Shown here piece by piece: positions 46,026 to 58,900 of a stretch of DNA of 64,000 nucleotides. The notes beneath the pieces were generated by a model, which was given only the letters and a program-made list of their open reading frames with translations, was not told the origin of the DNA and made no database searches. The translations under genes and the position numbers were made by a program. The stretch covers positions 3,522,646-3,586,645 of the forward strand of contig NC_087391.1 of assembly GCF_963675165.1 (NCBI RefSeq). Direction: 5' to 3'. How positions within the stretch are numbered: position 1 is the stretch's first letter; every line of letters starts with the position of its first letter. Origin of the DNA: Halichondria panicea (Eukaryota > Porifera > Demospongiae > Suberitida > Halichondriidae).

Positions 46026-49000
46026 TTAGTCTACAACAGTTGGTGCATACTCGTCTGGCTCAACAGAAAAATCCCATTTAAACTGTTTGTTAAGACTATC
46101 CTGAAACTTCAGCCCTTTTTTGACTAGACTAGCATCCAAGCTGCCATTTGAAGCCTCCAAAATTGAGAAGAATATCTGCAAACACAAAATAATAGTTAAT
46201 CACGAGTTAATCAATGTTATTATTTTGCTAGATTTGCTAATTAATTTTGAGCTAGGTCAGGGGTTGAATGTAAGCGATGGGGAGCAGTGAAGTTTTCCCC
46301 CTGAAAGTCCATCGTTTAGATAAAATTTCTCTAACTACAATCTCAGACCATTATAATATATTCCTGGGGAGGCAATGCCACCAGACCTTCATTTGGGTCC
46401 CCCCTCCTGGATGTATATGTAAGAATTCTTCTTTTCTATAGCGCTACTGCCAAGTCCATGTGTACATGAAACAGTTAGAATGCTATTGTATATGTCAAGA
46501 GCGGAATAATTATTAAAAGAACATGTTTCTTATCCAAGAATGAACCCACACTAAGCTTCAGAATACAAATCAAGTCACTCACCTGCAATGTGGTCGTCAG
46601 AAAATTTTTTCTGGATACAATGTCCACGAAAAAATCTTTAGGGATCTCCTTCAGTTGAAAGTGAAGAACAGCTGTATAAAATACAAGTACTTTATTAGTG
46701 ATACATGAATCGTATTCTACCGAGATTACTCCCACATCCAAAATTAAATGCCTATAGTCCTGCCCGAGTTTTGGTACATGTTGAACTGCTACTTTTGTAC
46801 GTACTAACTTATGGCGGCGGGCACATACATTAGCTTACATATAAGGTTTGAGAAAAATTTAGGGTGACATTTCATTGCTTCCTCACAAGAGCAGAGCAAC
46901 TGAACCAGGGACTTCCAGTGTTCAAACGCATCATACACTGTAAAAATACGAAAAGAATGGCATTATGTTATGGGCTCACAGTGACTACTTGCATAGCCAT
47001 GGTACACACCTTGTCCTTGTAGGAAACAAAGGAAGGCCAACTGCAGTTCTCCAAGCAATTCATCCTCACCTGGGGAATCAAGGGCGCCAACCATTAGAAA
47101 TAATTATAAGTAAGTATGGAACATTACGTACAATGGGTGTAAACCGGACATATTCTACTAATAAGGTACATGCATTAATGCTGCAAAAGAGCAGGACTAG
47201 GACAAGTTATTTTAATCAATAATTATAATTATGACACTAACTTGTAAAATAACGCTTCAGCATTTCTTCAAGAGTGAACGAAAAATCCATACAATGATGA
47301 GAAATCTGTGCTGGAGTTGAATCTTTTGGATACTTAGTAGAAACAAGGTGGAATCTAAATGAAGACAGCACACTGATTTTCTTTAAGCTTCAACACATTG
47401 GAGGCAGTTTTTATGGTTTGTACGCAGTATTCACCTTAAGACTGAATCTGGCTCTGCCTGAAGTGTGCACTGTGGCGTGCTCTGACTGTCGGTGGAATTT
47501 ATGCTCTCTGCAGTGAAGTAACCAACACCAGCAAACAGCTGCTCACTCGAACTTTCCTGGGTTGACTCTTTCTGTAGTTTCTCAGAGTGAACGTCATCTG
47601 ACCGTACTTGAGTGACAGAGGATACACAGCCATTGTGTGGCCGTACTCTAGGAGGAGACAGAGCAAAAACTTACAGAGGCTATCTATATAATATTATAGT
47701 TGCTGCATAGAATGGCTGAGTATAGTATTACTCACGTTGCTACAATCTCTTCAGTGACATAGTTGGACAAAGAAACCCACTTCTTCAGCGACTCATAAGG
47801 GTATGCTCCCAGAGACGAGTCAAGATCCATCAAGCCTATTGTATGTATACACTCTCAGAGTAATCAAAACACCACTGGCACTTACTTATACGAAGTCTAT
47901 CTTCGTCTTCTGAAAGAATACCTTCACTAGAAATAACCTCTAAACTTTTGTCCCATCGACGTACCACCAGCTAAACATCATTGTATCAACAGTGAACAAC
48001 AGTTGGGGTAGTATATTCAACATTATTATAATACACTTCACGATTTGATTTTTATAGGTGCTAGGCCTATACTTACTTCCTTTTGCTTGAAGAAATGCAG
48101 GAAGCCTGTGCGTGGAGAAGCCTTTTTATCTTTACTCACAACACTAATAAACGAAACAACATAATTATACTTGATTTTATTTTAACATGAACAAAAGGTG
48201 CATAATTTGACTACCGTGAAAGATTAAATTACAGCGCCCTCCGAGTACGTAGACTCTCGTTAATCCAGTAACCTTTGGGACAGTGCAGCTTGGAAGGAAC
48301 AGCGAGGTGGCCGCATTTCAGGAAATAGCCGTGGCTAAAGACGACCTTACCTTGAATCTAATGACTTACTTTGCGGTTCTGTATTGAGGATAATGAATCA
48401 TTCTGCTCTCTAATCCAGTTTTATCTGCCAAAGCACACCCAAACTTAATATCTAAACGTATAAAATTACATTTAAAACCCAGTACACGAAATGGTGAGTG
48501 ACCGCATTTCAGGGCAAGTTTTGTGCAGTAAACAGCTACGTAGTAATTTGTGCCAAACCAAATGGCCGGTATATCGATCAAGGTGGTCGTACTTCAGAGA
48601 GCCGGAATAGCGAGAGTCTACTGTATCTCATAGGCACACAAGTCTTTTTTGGTCTCTGTTTTTACAGCTGCATCTAGCCTCGTTCCCAGGCCGATCCGTC
48701 TTCAATTGAACGCTAGGTCGACTCCTAGGCCTGGTATTGATTGTATCTGGGCGTGGTTGGAATTTGCTCAAACGAGCGAATTTCTAAGCGATTACAATGT
48801 AAACACTAAAGGTGTTTATTAGAAAGCTAGCTATAGCGACCTGTGACTCAACTATGGAGACTTCAGTTCTGGATGTCGATGGACAAGGGAAGCGCTGGTC
48901 CTACCAAGCTTGTAGTCCATCAAAAATGATAGCAGAGAGACTTGCCATACCCTGTTGGGAACCACACAAACACATCCTTTCCCTCAGACAGGAGCTTGAG

Positions 49001-50812
49001 GGCCTGGGCCTGTTCCTTCAAGAGAGTAAGCTATTGCTCCATCGAAATCCAAAACTGAAGTCTCCATTGTCAAGTCACAGGTAGCTAATCGCTTAGGAAT
49101 TCGCTTATTTGAGCGAATTCCAATCACGCTCAGATACAATCGATACCAGACCCTAGGAATTCGCTCATTTGAGCGAATTCCAATCACGCCCAGATACAAT
49201 CAATACCAGACCTAGGAGTCGACCTAGCGATTGGCCTGGGAACGAGGCTACAGCTGCATCTAGACCGAATGTCTGCACTATCCTGGAAGGGCGGCTAATT
49301 CATGAGAGAATTGAGGGCAACATACTCTGCTTCAGCCGTTGACAGGGTGACGATACCCTGTTTCTTGCTTAGCCAACTGACTGGTCCACCGCTGAGAAGA
49401 AATAAATTTCCTGTTGTGGAGTGCCGATCATCTGGGTCATTAGCATAGTCAGCATCTGAATATCCAATAAGCCGACCATCTTCGGACTTGAGTCAATTCG
49501 CGAACTTTGACCTCGGCTAACCTTCTGTAGATTACCTCACACGAGATCAACTTTCACGAGATCAACTCCCACGAAATCAATTCTTACCAGATCAACTTTG
49601 CAGGAGGTCAACTCTCAGTAGATCAACTCTCACAGAATCCAAATGATCAACTTCATAGGATCAACTCAGAACCAGAATTTAAAATGACAAAAAAGAGATT
49701 AAAGTCCAGTAAGATGCTTGACGCGCTGATATAAATATGCATTGAGAGGCATGCCTCCTGTGTTGACCCTTGCGTCTCTGTGGCTAGCTCCAGACATGTA
49801 GCTCTGAATCTTCGCTTTGGTCACTGCCTCCTCTCTCTGCATGTATATTCGATTCATTTAGGTGAGGGTTGCTTTTGTCATCCTAGAACCTACTCTCATC
49901 TCTGACCCTCTTCCTCATTCCTGCAATGGCAACTTGAGTATAGTATGATCTCAGCTGGAATGGGTGGGTGATCATGCTCGTCTGGCCCTCTTCCTCATTC
50001 CTGCAATGGCAACTTGAGTATAGTATAGTATGATCTCAGCTGGATTGGGTGGGTGATCATTCGTTCCCCTTACAACCACACTCAAACCCTCTGAAGTGGC
50101 TCTTGCTGGGCAACCAGCCTTATGGTTTTTGCACCTCCATAATTGAAATCATTTTTGTCTCTTATTTTTGTATGCTTAAACTTTCCTCCTCGGTTTGTCT
50201 TGATGAATTGAACCATTGCGAATAAATGCATTGTGCCTAGATATATAAATTAATAGTACTCAGTACCTTTCCCTACTCAGTACCTTTCCCTACTATAATT
50301 AAATTGATTGAAGAGTAGATTTTAGTTGATTTCAGGAGTAGAGTTAACTCTATGAAAAGTTGATTCTATGAGAGTTGATCTACTGAGAGTTGACCTTATG
50401 CAAAGTTGATCTGGTAAGAATTGATAGTTGATCTCGTGAAAGTTGATCTCGTGCGTACACCCGGCCTTCTGTATTTATTTAACACCACTAAATAAAATGA
50501 ATATCCTCCAGGCCATGCATGCATCAATATCTACAGAGGAGCTGAAAACACTTGGAGTGCATATGGCTTTGGAGTGCATATGGCTTTATGGTGATGCTGT
50601 CTTTATGGTGGTGCTGTAAATACATCAACTATTAAAAATCTATACCTGTAAAAAACGAAGTGAAATCCTGGAGGAATCATCTTCACTCCCTTGAACTTGG
50701 GACCAACTGTCCAAGAGTTGTAGTCTATTCCAAACTCAGTGCCTTGAGGCACATCGAGGATAACCAGTGTGGCTCCTTCGTGGAACAGCTTCTTTGCCAA
50801 CTCTGGATCCAT
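46026..50812 (-). CDS. AAR2: AAR2 splicing factor homologue
   Basis: AAR2 is an assembly chaperone of the U5 snRNP: it holds PRP8 in the cytoplasm until BRR2 replaces it. Ten exons (50646-50812, 48077-48143, 47886-47970, 47736-47835, 47435-47647, 47242-47354, 47010-47069, 46839-46937, 46583-46671, 46026-46175) total 1143 bases, 380 residues; human has 384. The start [20 protein letters not shown] and [11 protein letters not shown] are nearly identical to human. [32 protein letters not shown] and [16 protein letters not shown] follow. The middle (exon 47435-47647) is diverged and Ser/Gln-rich. The first intron is about 2.5 kb and holds four mobile fragments, while the others are short. The start faces receptor 1 across 148 bases. 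Confidence 0.96.
48247..48621. mobile_element. Family D MITE in AAR2 intron 1
   Basis: The left end GTAGACTCTCGTTAATCCAG is mirrored by CCGGAATAGCGAGAGTCTAC at the right, the CAGTAGACTCTCGnTAATCC type of end seen in pogo/Tigger-derived elements. The inside includes TGACCGCATTTCAGG and GGCCGCATTTCAGG in opposite halves. Confidence 0.65.
48675..49250. mobile_element. Long family C element in AAR2 intron 1
   Basis: TAGCCTCGTTCCCAGGCCGAT at the left and GGCCTGGGAACGAGGCTA at the right. Inside these are inverted copies of CTAGGTCGACTCCTAGG..GGTATTGATTGTATCTGGGCG and GAATTCGCTCATTTGAGCGAATTC. The inner arm occurs twice on the right (49090-49150 and 49160-49210). The ORF across it is not a gene. 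Confidence 0.75.
49303..49497 (-). pseudogene. Ty1/copia RNase H fragment
   Basis: The minus strand reads [20 protein letters not shown], then [14 protein letters not shown], then [18 protein letters not shown]. This is the classic copia RNase H region ([32 protein letters not shown]). Only about 65 codons remain, without stops. It lies directly between the family C element and the iterated-end element, all within AAR2 intron 1 and on the same strand as AAR2. Confidence 0.85.
49547..50455. mobile_element. Element with iterated AGATCAACT motifs in its inverted ends
   Basis: The left end (49547-49640) and right end (50370-50455) are near-perfect complements over about 90 bases. Each is itself built from four to six copies of a roughly 18-base module, (A)GATCAACTnTCACG. 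Between them, a segment of about 75 bases (CTTCCTCATTCCTGCAATGG..CAGCTGG..TGGGTGGGTGATCAT) is directly repeated (about 49907-49977 and 49987-50060). No coding frame. It sits in AAR2 intron 1. Confidence 0.75.
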
Positions 50813-50960
50813 GCTTTTAGATGTGGTAGTGATCATCAGAAAAACTGATCCATAGATTATGATGTTTCCCACAGCAAATGACTGATTATGATGTTTCCCA
50901 CAGCAAATGTTTCGTGGCCACAGCATTGGATGAGAAAAAGTTTTTAAGTGAGACTGAATT
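50813..50960. promoter_or_regulatory. Divergent promoter interval, AAR2 / receptor 1
   Basis: Only 148 bases separate the start codons. It contains a short direct repeat of GATTATGATGTTTCCCACAGCAAATG (50856 and 50883). If an upstream in-frame Met of AAR2 were used, the gap would shrink further. The shared regulatory role is inferred. Confidence 0.55.
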
Positions 50961-53900
50961 ATGTGTTCTGCAAGGCAATCATTAACATACGTTGCTTATC
51001 TTGTGTTGCTGCTCTGCACTGCTGTTTGCATCTGCCCTCATCTCAGCCAAAGTGCAGCTAACTCATCCAGTCCTGATTCCACTCAATTGCACATCATGCT
51101 CTTTGACACAACTGACAAAAACTGCTATTCAGACGTGATAAACACAGCAGTACAAGACTCCATTAACAAGGTGCAGGAGAAGGCATTGAATATCACAATA
51201 CGATATTGTGGAAATGTAAGTCAAGGTATTGGTTTAATCATCACATCGATTGTAGACATTTTCTCAGATATTAATACTTAGATCTATCTAGATTATCATA
51301 AGTTTGCATAAATTCTACTTAACTATGTAGGCACAAACACCATCACATTTATAGCAATGCTTAAAACTCGTACAATTAATCAATAACATGTGAAGAGTGT
51401 ATAATTTATGCGCACCATTTTGCAGTGTACATCTACTGATGCTCAAAATGTTTTATTTGGTGGACTTTTCAAGACACCGAATGAGGTGGCGATAATTGGA
51501 CCAGCTTGCTACAGTGTCCCTAATGCTGTGGCTCAAATCTCTCGGCTTTATCAAATACCACTGGTAATTTAAGAATAGTCTTACAAGTATAAGTGAAATT
51601 CCCTCATGTTTTTATAATTATGTAATTATAATTATGTAAATCTAATATATTAGATTTCATTGGCTCCATCTTATCATGATGGAAATGAATTCTTATTTAC
51701 CATTTACCCTACACTTACAAAACAAATGGATGGAGTAATTGCGTTTATTGATGCTTTTCCCGAGTGGCATAGAGTGGCAATAATCTCACAAGATGAAGAA
51801 ATGTTTAGAAAGGCAAGCCATAGAGAATGTCATATATACGTATATTGTTTTTGATCATTTTAGCGTAAACAAGTATTTATCAATGCTACACGTATCCAGG
51901 TGGCTGTTTATGTGGAAGAAAGATTCAGTTTCAAAAACATATCAGTTGTAAGTAGCAAAGTTATTTCAAGAGCAACACTCCACGACATAGTCATAAATAA
52001 ACTTGTGGTGAGCCATATCCTACAATTCATAATTCACATGTATTATCAGGAGCACATAAAGAGAAGGCCGGAGCATGTAATGGGCGGTTTGACCAAAATT
52101 ACTATCTCCATAATGATTATAATGAGGTAGAACCTCGATTATCCGGAACCTTGGATATTTGGCTTGGCGAAATGGGCTTGTTCCTTAATGGCATAATGCA
52201 CATGTGCAATTAACAGCTGTTACCTTGGACACAGGCATGTTTATCACCTACGCATGCGCAGATGCCCACGTTCACTAAATTTGCACTTGTTGTTTATCAG
52301 TGGGTGGATTAAGGCGTGGTTTATCTGATTATCTGGCATACGCCTACCCCTAGAACCAAGGTGTCCGGATAATCGACGTAGAGAAATGTTACTATAATTA
52401 TTGCACCTCTCTTGTGGGTTAATTTTCAGTTTTTACCACACCCCTACACTTAGATAACAGCTATTCTAAGCAACTGTGAGTTAGATGTTCCTTCCCTTTA
52501 TGTGCACCTGGTATTATGCATACTCCATGCAATTTTAAGATGTATCTCTATTCAAACAGGAAAATTCCTTCAGAATAGTTATACTGAACATGGAGTCTAA
52601 GTTGATTCGACGTTTTCTTTGCAAGGTACTGAGCACCAGCACACAATTCTAAATACTGATACCCCATTGCAGGCCTCCCTTGTCATCCAATATCAGTATG
52701 TATGGATAACACTAGGTTCCTACGAATACTGGTGGTTAGGATCTGAAGAGTGTGATGATCAGGAGCTACAGATGTTCTTAAATAATCAAAGTGTCATGCT
52801 AATCAATACTACTCTGACAAGCCATACAGATTGCAATGTGAGTGGTTCAAAAAGTTTGCTGTATGCTAGATCTAGGCAGCTTGTGTTTTTACAGAAAAGT
52901 CAGAGCAACGATACTAATGTGTGCTTATTGAGATCTCTAGCCCAGGACTCAGTGATGGCTATTATAAACGGACTTAATGAAACCAATACATCGCTTGTGT
53001 TGAGCCACTTTCAACTACCTCCTGGGCATGTTAGAGAAGTTGGACCTACAATAGCAGCAAACATAAACGAAATCAACTTTAGGGGATTTTCCGTGAGTAG
53101 ACAACAAAAGATTTTGTTCAGATTTGTAGACATGCATGCCTCCCTATAATACCTATATAGGGAGATGTGTCCTTCACTGCTCAGCAGAGATCAGTGAAAG
53201 AATATTTCTTGTTCCAGTTCAAAAATGGTAATTATATATATATAAACATTAACAGGGTTCAGAGGCATATACTGTATTACTAGAGCATCAAACATAATTA
53301 TGTGAACTTTGCGAGGGTTGATCAATTCGCAAAACCTCACTACATAAGATCCTTGCCAGGACGCAATTTAGTAAGATCGCAAAGGGTCAATTTTTCTGCT
53401 GATTTGCCTCATTCGCAAAGGTTTTCCATCTGCAGAGTATTCTAGTACTACGGTTATATATGGCAAAAATAATAGTTAATTATGACAATTTTGGAATTCT
53501 TCCTGGCCACGACAGTTCAACACACACAAAAGTAAATCAGTATTCATTTTATCCACGACTGAATAAAAAAAAAAGATGAAAAAAATTGCACATAACCATG
53601 CACGTAGATATATTACTGCTATTCTCTAGGTTATTACTCATGAACGACTCACAAGGAATGTACAGCGCTAATACAACTCGAGCCCGAGCTAGGGCAAGAG
53701 TTGTATTATAGAGTGCATGGTGGGTGGTGCTTTAGTCTGCATCCTGTATCATCCAGGTATATTGACCCCCATCATATTACCCAGGCATGTACTGTATTTA
53801 CAAAGATTGCATCGTGATAACAGTTTATACAAAGCTCCTATTCTGTTTGTTGCACACTATAATTATATAGGAGAGGAGGCTACCTTTCTAAATTTTGATT

Positions 53901-55629
53901 TTAATGCAGAATCTGGCAATTCTACTGGACAGTTTGTGAAGTTGGGGCTGATAAATTGTTCTGGTTTGAGCTTACTCAATGGAAAAAGCAGAGAACATAT
54001 TATTTGGGGTGACACCATTCCTTCCGATGGCTCAACTATCATAGAACTGAGATATACAGAGCTAGCAGTTACTGTAGTAACATATATCTTTGCAGGGTGC
54101 AACATTATCATTGCAATAGCTGGTATGCTGTTTATGACTGTATACAAAAAGAGAAGGTCAGCAATTTCACTATAACTATTGTACATGTACTATTTCACCC
54201 CAACTATTCAGGTTGATACGATTATCTAGTCCAAACCTCAACTACCTTGTTGGAATTGGTGTAATCATCTTTAACACGTCTGTTTTTCTTTTCGTCTATC
54301 CTCCTCTGTCCAAGTCGACCATTAATATATTCTGTGTTGTAAGTTGGGACAACACTAATTTTATGCGTGTGTATACAGTACGTCTATCAACAAACTATAT
54401 CTATTGTACCATGATAGATACGCCCATGGTTTACTTCGATTGGATACCTCCTCTGCCTGGGAACAATTAACACTAAGATGCTGCGAGTTTATTACGTTTG
54501 CAGAAATGCCAAAGCTACAGCTAGAAAGAGGGTTAGTAAAAAAGTTATTTCATTCACACCAAGGAGTTACTGTGCTATTTTTGCAGCCACTGAAAGATTG
54601 GCATCTGTTTTTGTTTGTTTCTTTCCTTCTTCTGATTGATGTCATAATTCTCACTCTTGTCACAAGCTTCCCTACTTCCAGACAACAGGCCAAAATCATT
54701 CCTGATGTGGAACGCAGAGATGGTGGAGTTAATGTAAACAAAGTCAGCAAACTTTTGTAAATTTAGCTATAAAGCTATAATAATAATAATTATGTTAAAA
54801 TGAAACACACAACTATTATTGCAAATTAATCACAGATGAAGCATGAGCATGAAAAACTTTTTTTATGTTCAGGACAATGGAATCCCAATTCAATACACAG
54901 TGATAACTTGTGAGGCTACATACAGACAACATTGGCTTATACCATTACTAGGCTACAAGGCTGTCTTCCACTTCACAGCTGTGTTTTTGGCCTTTAAAAT
55001 ACGAAAAGTCAAGGAAAGTTTCAAAGTTTCTAGTTTTGCCTGATGGATGATTTATTGACCCTTTTAGGTGAAAGTTCTGAATGATTCTAAAGAAATTGTT
55101 TTCGTGCTTTATCTGACGGGTCTAGTGCTTGCAGCAGCATTTTTGATCACGCTGATATTCAGGTCCTATTTAAATGTCTATACTGGAACATACGCAGTGG
55201 GAATATGTCTTGCTAGTGCAGTGATACTTGGTGTGGTTTTTGTTTCTAAGGTACGTAATACTAATAAAAATTATGCAGATACATCACAGAATTGAAACTG
55301 CAGGCAATTCATTTGTGTAAAGACCCCAAAGGATTAGGAATTTTCCCAACAACAGCCAATAACGCTAACACAGCTGCCCCCACCGGCGCACCGGATACAA
55401 TAGAGATAGCAAACCTGCAACGAAAAGTGAAAACACTTGAATCGAAACTGACAACCATTGATGAAGTAAGTTAAGTCACAGCACTACCAAACTTCATTAA
55501 TTTTACACCGCTACAAAAAAAGCTTAACTATAACACTCAATTCAGTCTATATACACAGGTGTGGTGACCACATACACATGCACACAGGCCAGGAATGACA
55601 GCAATGTTCTGAATGACAAGCAGAGTTGA
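50961..55629 (+). CDS. GABA-B-like class C receptor 1
   Basis: This is a predicted seven-helix receptor at the cell surface, signalling through G proteins; the ligand is unknown. Fifteen exons total 2415 bases, 804 residues. In order: signal peptide ([20 protein letters not shown]); a Venus-flytrap ligand domain ([49 protein letters not shown]); seven helices from about residue 470, with [74 protein letters not shown], and [15 protein letters not shown] before helix 6-7. The LNDSK and INTKM segments mark the GABA-B branch, not mGluR. A C-terminal heptad segment ([17 protein letters not shown]) recalls the GABA-B coiled coil. Two splice sites are unusual: a GC donor at 51813 and an unclear donor near 55014-55026. 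Receptor 2 is a downstream paralogue. Confidence 0.9.
52129..52387. mobile_element. Family D MITE in receptor 1 intron
   Basis: GTAGAACCTCGATTATCCGGA at the left and TCCGGATAATCGACGTAGAG at the right pair; this is a pogo/Tigger-like end sequence. It lies in the 550-base intron 52008-52559, explaining its size. Confidence 0.7.
53268..53457. mobile_element. Family A foldback MITE, copy 2
   Basis: TACTGTATTACTAGAG at the left and TATTCTAGTACTACGGT at the right, with TTTGCGAGGGTTGATCAATTCGCAAAAC and TTGCCTCATTCGCAAAGG inside. It reads as the reverse of the copy at 125-347. It occupies part of the largest receptor 1 intron (53228-53870). Confidence 0.7.
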
Positions 55630-55923
55630 ACACAAGATCGAGTTTACAGACCCAATATTTTGCTGCAATGTGTGTGTGTGTGTTAGCAATTCTTTTATTG
55701 TCCCTTAATTATCAAGGGAGTTACACCATAGCCGTTTACTACTTGGCATGCCACATAAAATTGTACACTGCACAAACAATGATGTGTGAAATCAATATTT
55801 AATAGAATTGAGTGGTAAAGATCAATTAACAAATTAATGAAAAACAGGATTTGGGTTATAAATTATGCCAGGCCTCCATAATGGATAGTCTAGCTCAAAT
55901 CTGATTTAATTGCTTACACTAAA

Positions 55924-58900
55924 ATGCCTGCATCTGCAAGAAAAGGATTTACATACAACTTGCTTCTACTGTCAGCAGCTGCGATTTGCTTGTGCTCTAC
56001 ACCAAGCAGAGAGGAAAGATTCAACACTACCACCAATGCTGCTATTAATAATATACACATTTTGTTGCTAAATGTCTCGGACAAGAACTGTCAAACTGAC
56101 ATCATTACTTCAGCAGCAATAGATGCCGTGGACTCCCTAAATTCATTGTTAATTTTCCCAGACTTTGTAATTAGTGCCACCACTCTACCAAATGTGTGTA
56201 AGCTGGAGAAGGTGAGCCGAGATTGTACAAGTATAACAATTATGCTGTAATTTGTAACATTTCCAAATAGTTGTCATTGTTTTTGCATGCACATGTCTCT
56301 TCTATTAATTATGCAGTACGCCCTTAAAAACATACTGTTCAAGGAGATAATTACGAGACCAAATGCATTAGCGATAATAGGGCCTGTTTGCAGCACTATC
56401 TCAAACGCTATCACTGATGTATCAGGGCTCTTCAACATCCCTCTGGTAAGTTTCTTTTGTGGTGGTGTGTCTAGCTGTCCAACAGACACACACAGTCATG
56501 CATTTTCTATTAACAAACCAATAACATTGTGTATCGCTAAAATCTATTTTCAAAACAGGTTTCCTTAGCCCCAGCAGTCCCACGTGTAAACAGCTACTTG
56601 ATTACAGTTTTGCCATCAGTAATCTCCTTGATGGACGGAGTGGCTACTTTGGTAAAAGCATTCCCTGAGTGGAAAAGAGTAGCGATCATCTCACAGGATG
56701 ATAGCCTATACAGGACAGTAAGTGTACTGTGACTTGCTAAGCAAGGGGCATGTATACGTGTACATGTACATGTACTGCCAAATATAAATCTGTTTTCACA
56801 GTCAGCAACACACTTGGGAAATATGTTACGTATAAACAACGTTTCTGTTAGTACAAACATCATATCAACCAGTATCAATGACATCAACGTACAAGAACTT
56901 GTGGTAAGTGATGGTATTTCTCTAGCATCTGTGCATTGTGCTGAATGATGTGCAGTTGAGATCAGTACGTATCGTGGTCCTAAACATGGGCTCTGACTTT
57001 ACTCGCGCATTTCTCATGAAGGTAGAGAGTATAATTATGCAAACAAGAGTGTTGATAATTAACTGTGATGTATAACTAGGCCGCAGTTGCTATTCAGCAT
57101 CCATATGTATGGGTGACACTGGGTTTTTATGAAAGATGGTGGCTGTCTCACCAAAAGAGTGGTCAACTACAAACTTTTCTACACAGTCAAGGAGTGCTAT
57201 ATATCAATAACATTCTAACACACAGTAACTGCAACAAAAGCAGTCAATTTAATGTGAGGTAATAATCATGAGCATATATCCGTAACTAAAAGTTAAATTT
57301 CTTGCAGAGCACACATTCATTCATCAAACTTTTAAAAACGAGGAGCAATGATTCTATTACCTCTCTGACTTATGATTCTGTGATTAGTCTTTTCCTTGCT
57401 ATCAATTCTACAATGTACACAAACAAGTCTGAGGTCGTGAATGACATTTCATCAGCTCCTGCGCTAATAAGATCAGCAGGACAAAAGTTAATGTATGAGA
57501 TTCAACAAACCAGATTCCATGGTTTTTTGGTAAGATGATAAAACATGCACGATAATTATTATTATGATGCCAATAATTATGCATAGGGGGATATCTGTTT
57601 CAAGGATAATGCACTACCAGCCAAAGCATTCAAACTCCACCAATTTAAGGAAGGTAATACAGCACAATTTTCGTTTTGGGTACTAGATCTACTTTGTAAC
57701 AATTAATTATGGCTATTGATAGGGCCTAATGGAACTGTACTGCTAGTGCAAGTGGGCGAGATCAAGTTAGACAGTGGAGTAACTTTCATTCAAGGGGAGC
57801 AGAAGGAATCCTTATGGGTGAACGGTATTCCTTTGGATGGCTCGCCAGTTACACAAGAAAAATACCCGGAGCTAATTCTTACTGCAGTGACATACACTTT
57901 TGCCAGCTGCAACATTTTGATTGCAGTGCTCGGTATTCTATTCATGTTGGCTTTTAGAAATAGAAGGTAAAAGAATAATTATATAACCTTCCATTACTAT
58001 CATTTGTAACTTTTCATTATAGGTTGATACGATTGTCGAGCCCAAACTTGAACTATCTGGTTGGAGTCGGAGTTATCATTTTTAACTCATCAGTTTTCCT
58101 ATTTGTGTACCCTCCAATCCCCATGTCGGTGATCAACGTCTTTTGTGGGGTGAGTGATTATTATGTAATGAATCAGTGAAACATCGTTTGGTATGCACTC
58201 TACAGTTGAGGTCCTGGTTAGTTGCAATTGGATATTCTTTGTGTTTGGGAACAATCAACACAAAGATGTGGAGGGTGTACTACATTTTTCGTTACCCTAA
58301 GCTGAAATCAAGTAAAACGGTAATCAGAAAACTTCCTATACATACTGCACTTGCACAACCGTCTGTATTTTTACCATACATGCAGCCAGTAAAAGATTGG
58401 CATTTGCTTTTATTTGTGGTCCTGTTTCTACTGATTGATGTCATTCTACTGTCCTTTACTACATCGTTCACAACAAGCAGGCTTCAAGCAGTCAGCGTTG
58501 CTGATGCTGAGCACAAAGAGGGTGGAATTAATGTAAATTTGGTGGTTAGGCATTCAATTTACAGATCTAGCAACTTAATTATAAAAAAGATCCATTATGT
58601 ATATAGGATGAGGGAATTGAAATTCAGTACACAGTTACACTCTGTGATGCCACATCAAAGATATACTGGATTGCAATCCTTTTTGGATACAAAATTGTTA
58701 TACACCTGACAGCAGTAATTCTGGCCTTTAAGATACGGAAAGTACAGGTAAGTTGGCGCAGTTAATGATTTGAACGTAACTGACACCTGGTAGGTGAAAG
58801 TGCTGAATGACTCTACAGAAGTTGCTCTTATTCTCTACTTGACTGGATTGGTATTGGCAGCTGTGATGATAACAACCTTCACATTTGGATCATATTTGAA

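Noticed and set aside
48812-49199. Frames of 90 and 71 codons
   Set aside because: They lie inside the family C element and reflect its inverted structure.
52619-53149. Reading the 176-codon frame as a separate gene
   Set aside because: It is the large flytrap-domain exon of receptor 1 with intron bases at both ends.
53863-54186. Minus frame of 107 codons
   Set aside because: Antisense to the first-helix exon of receptor 1.
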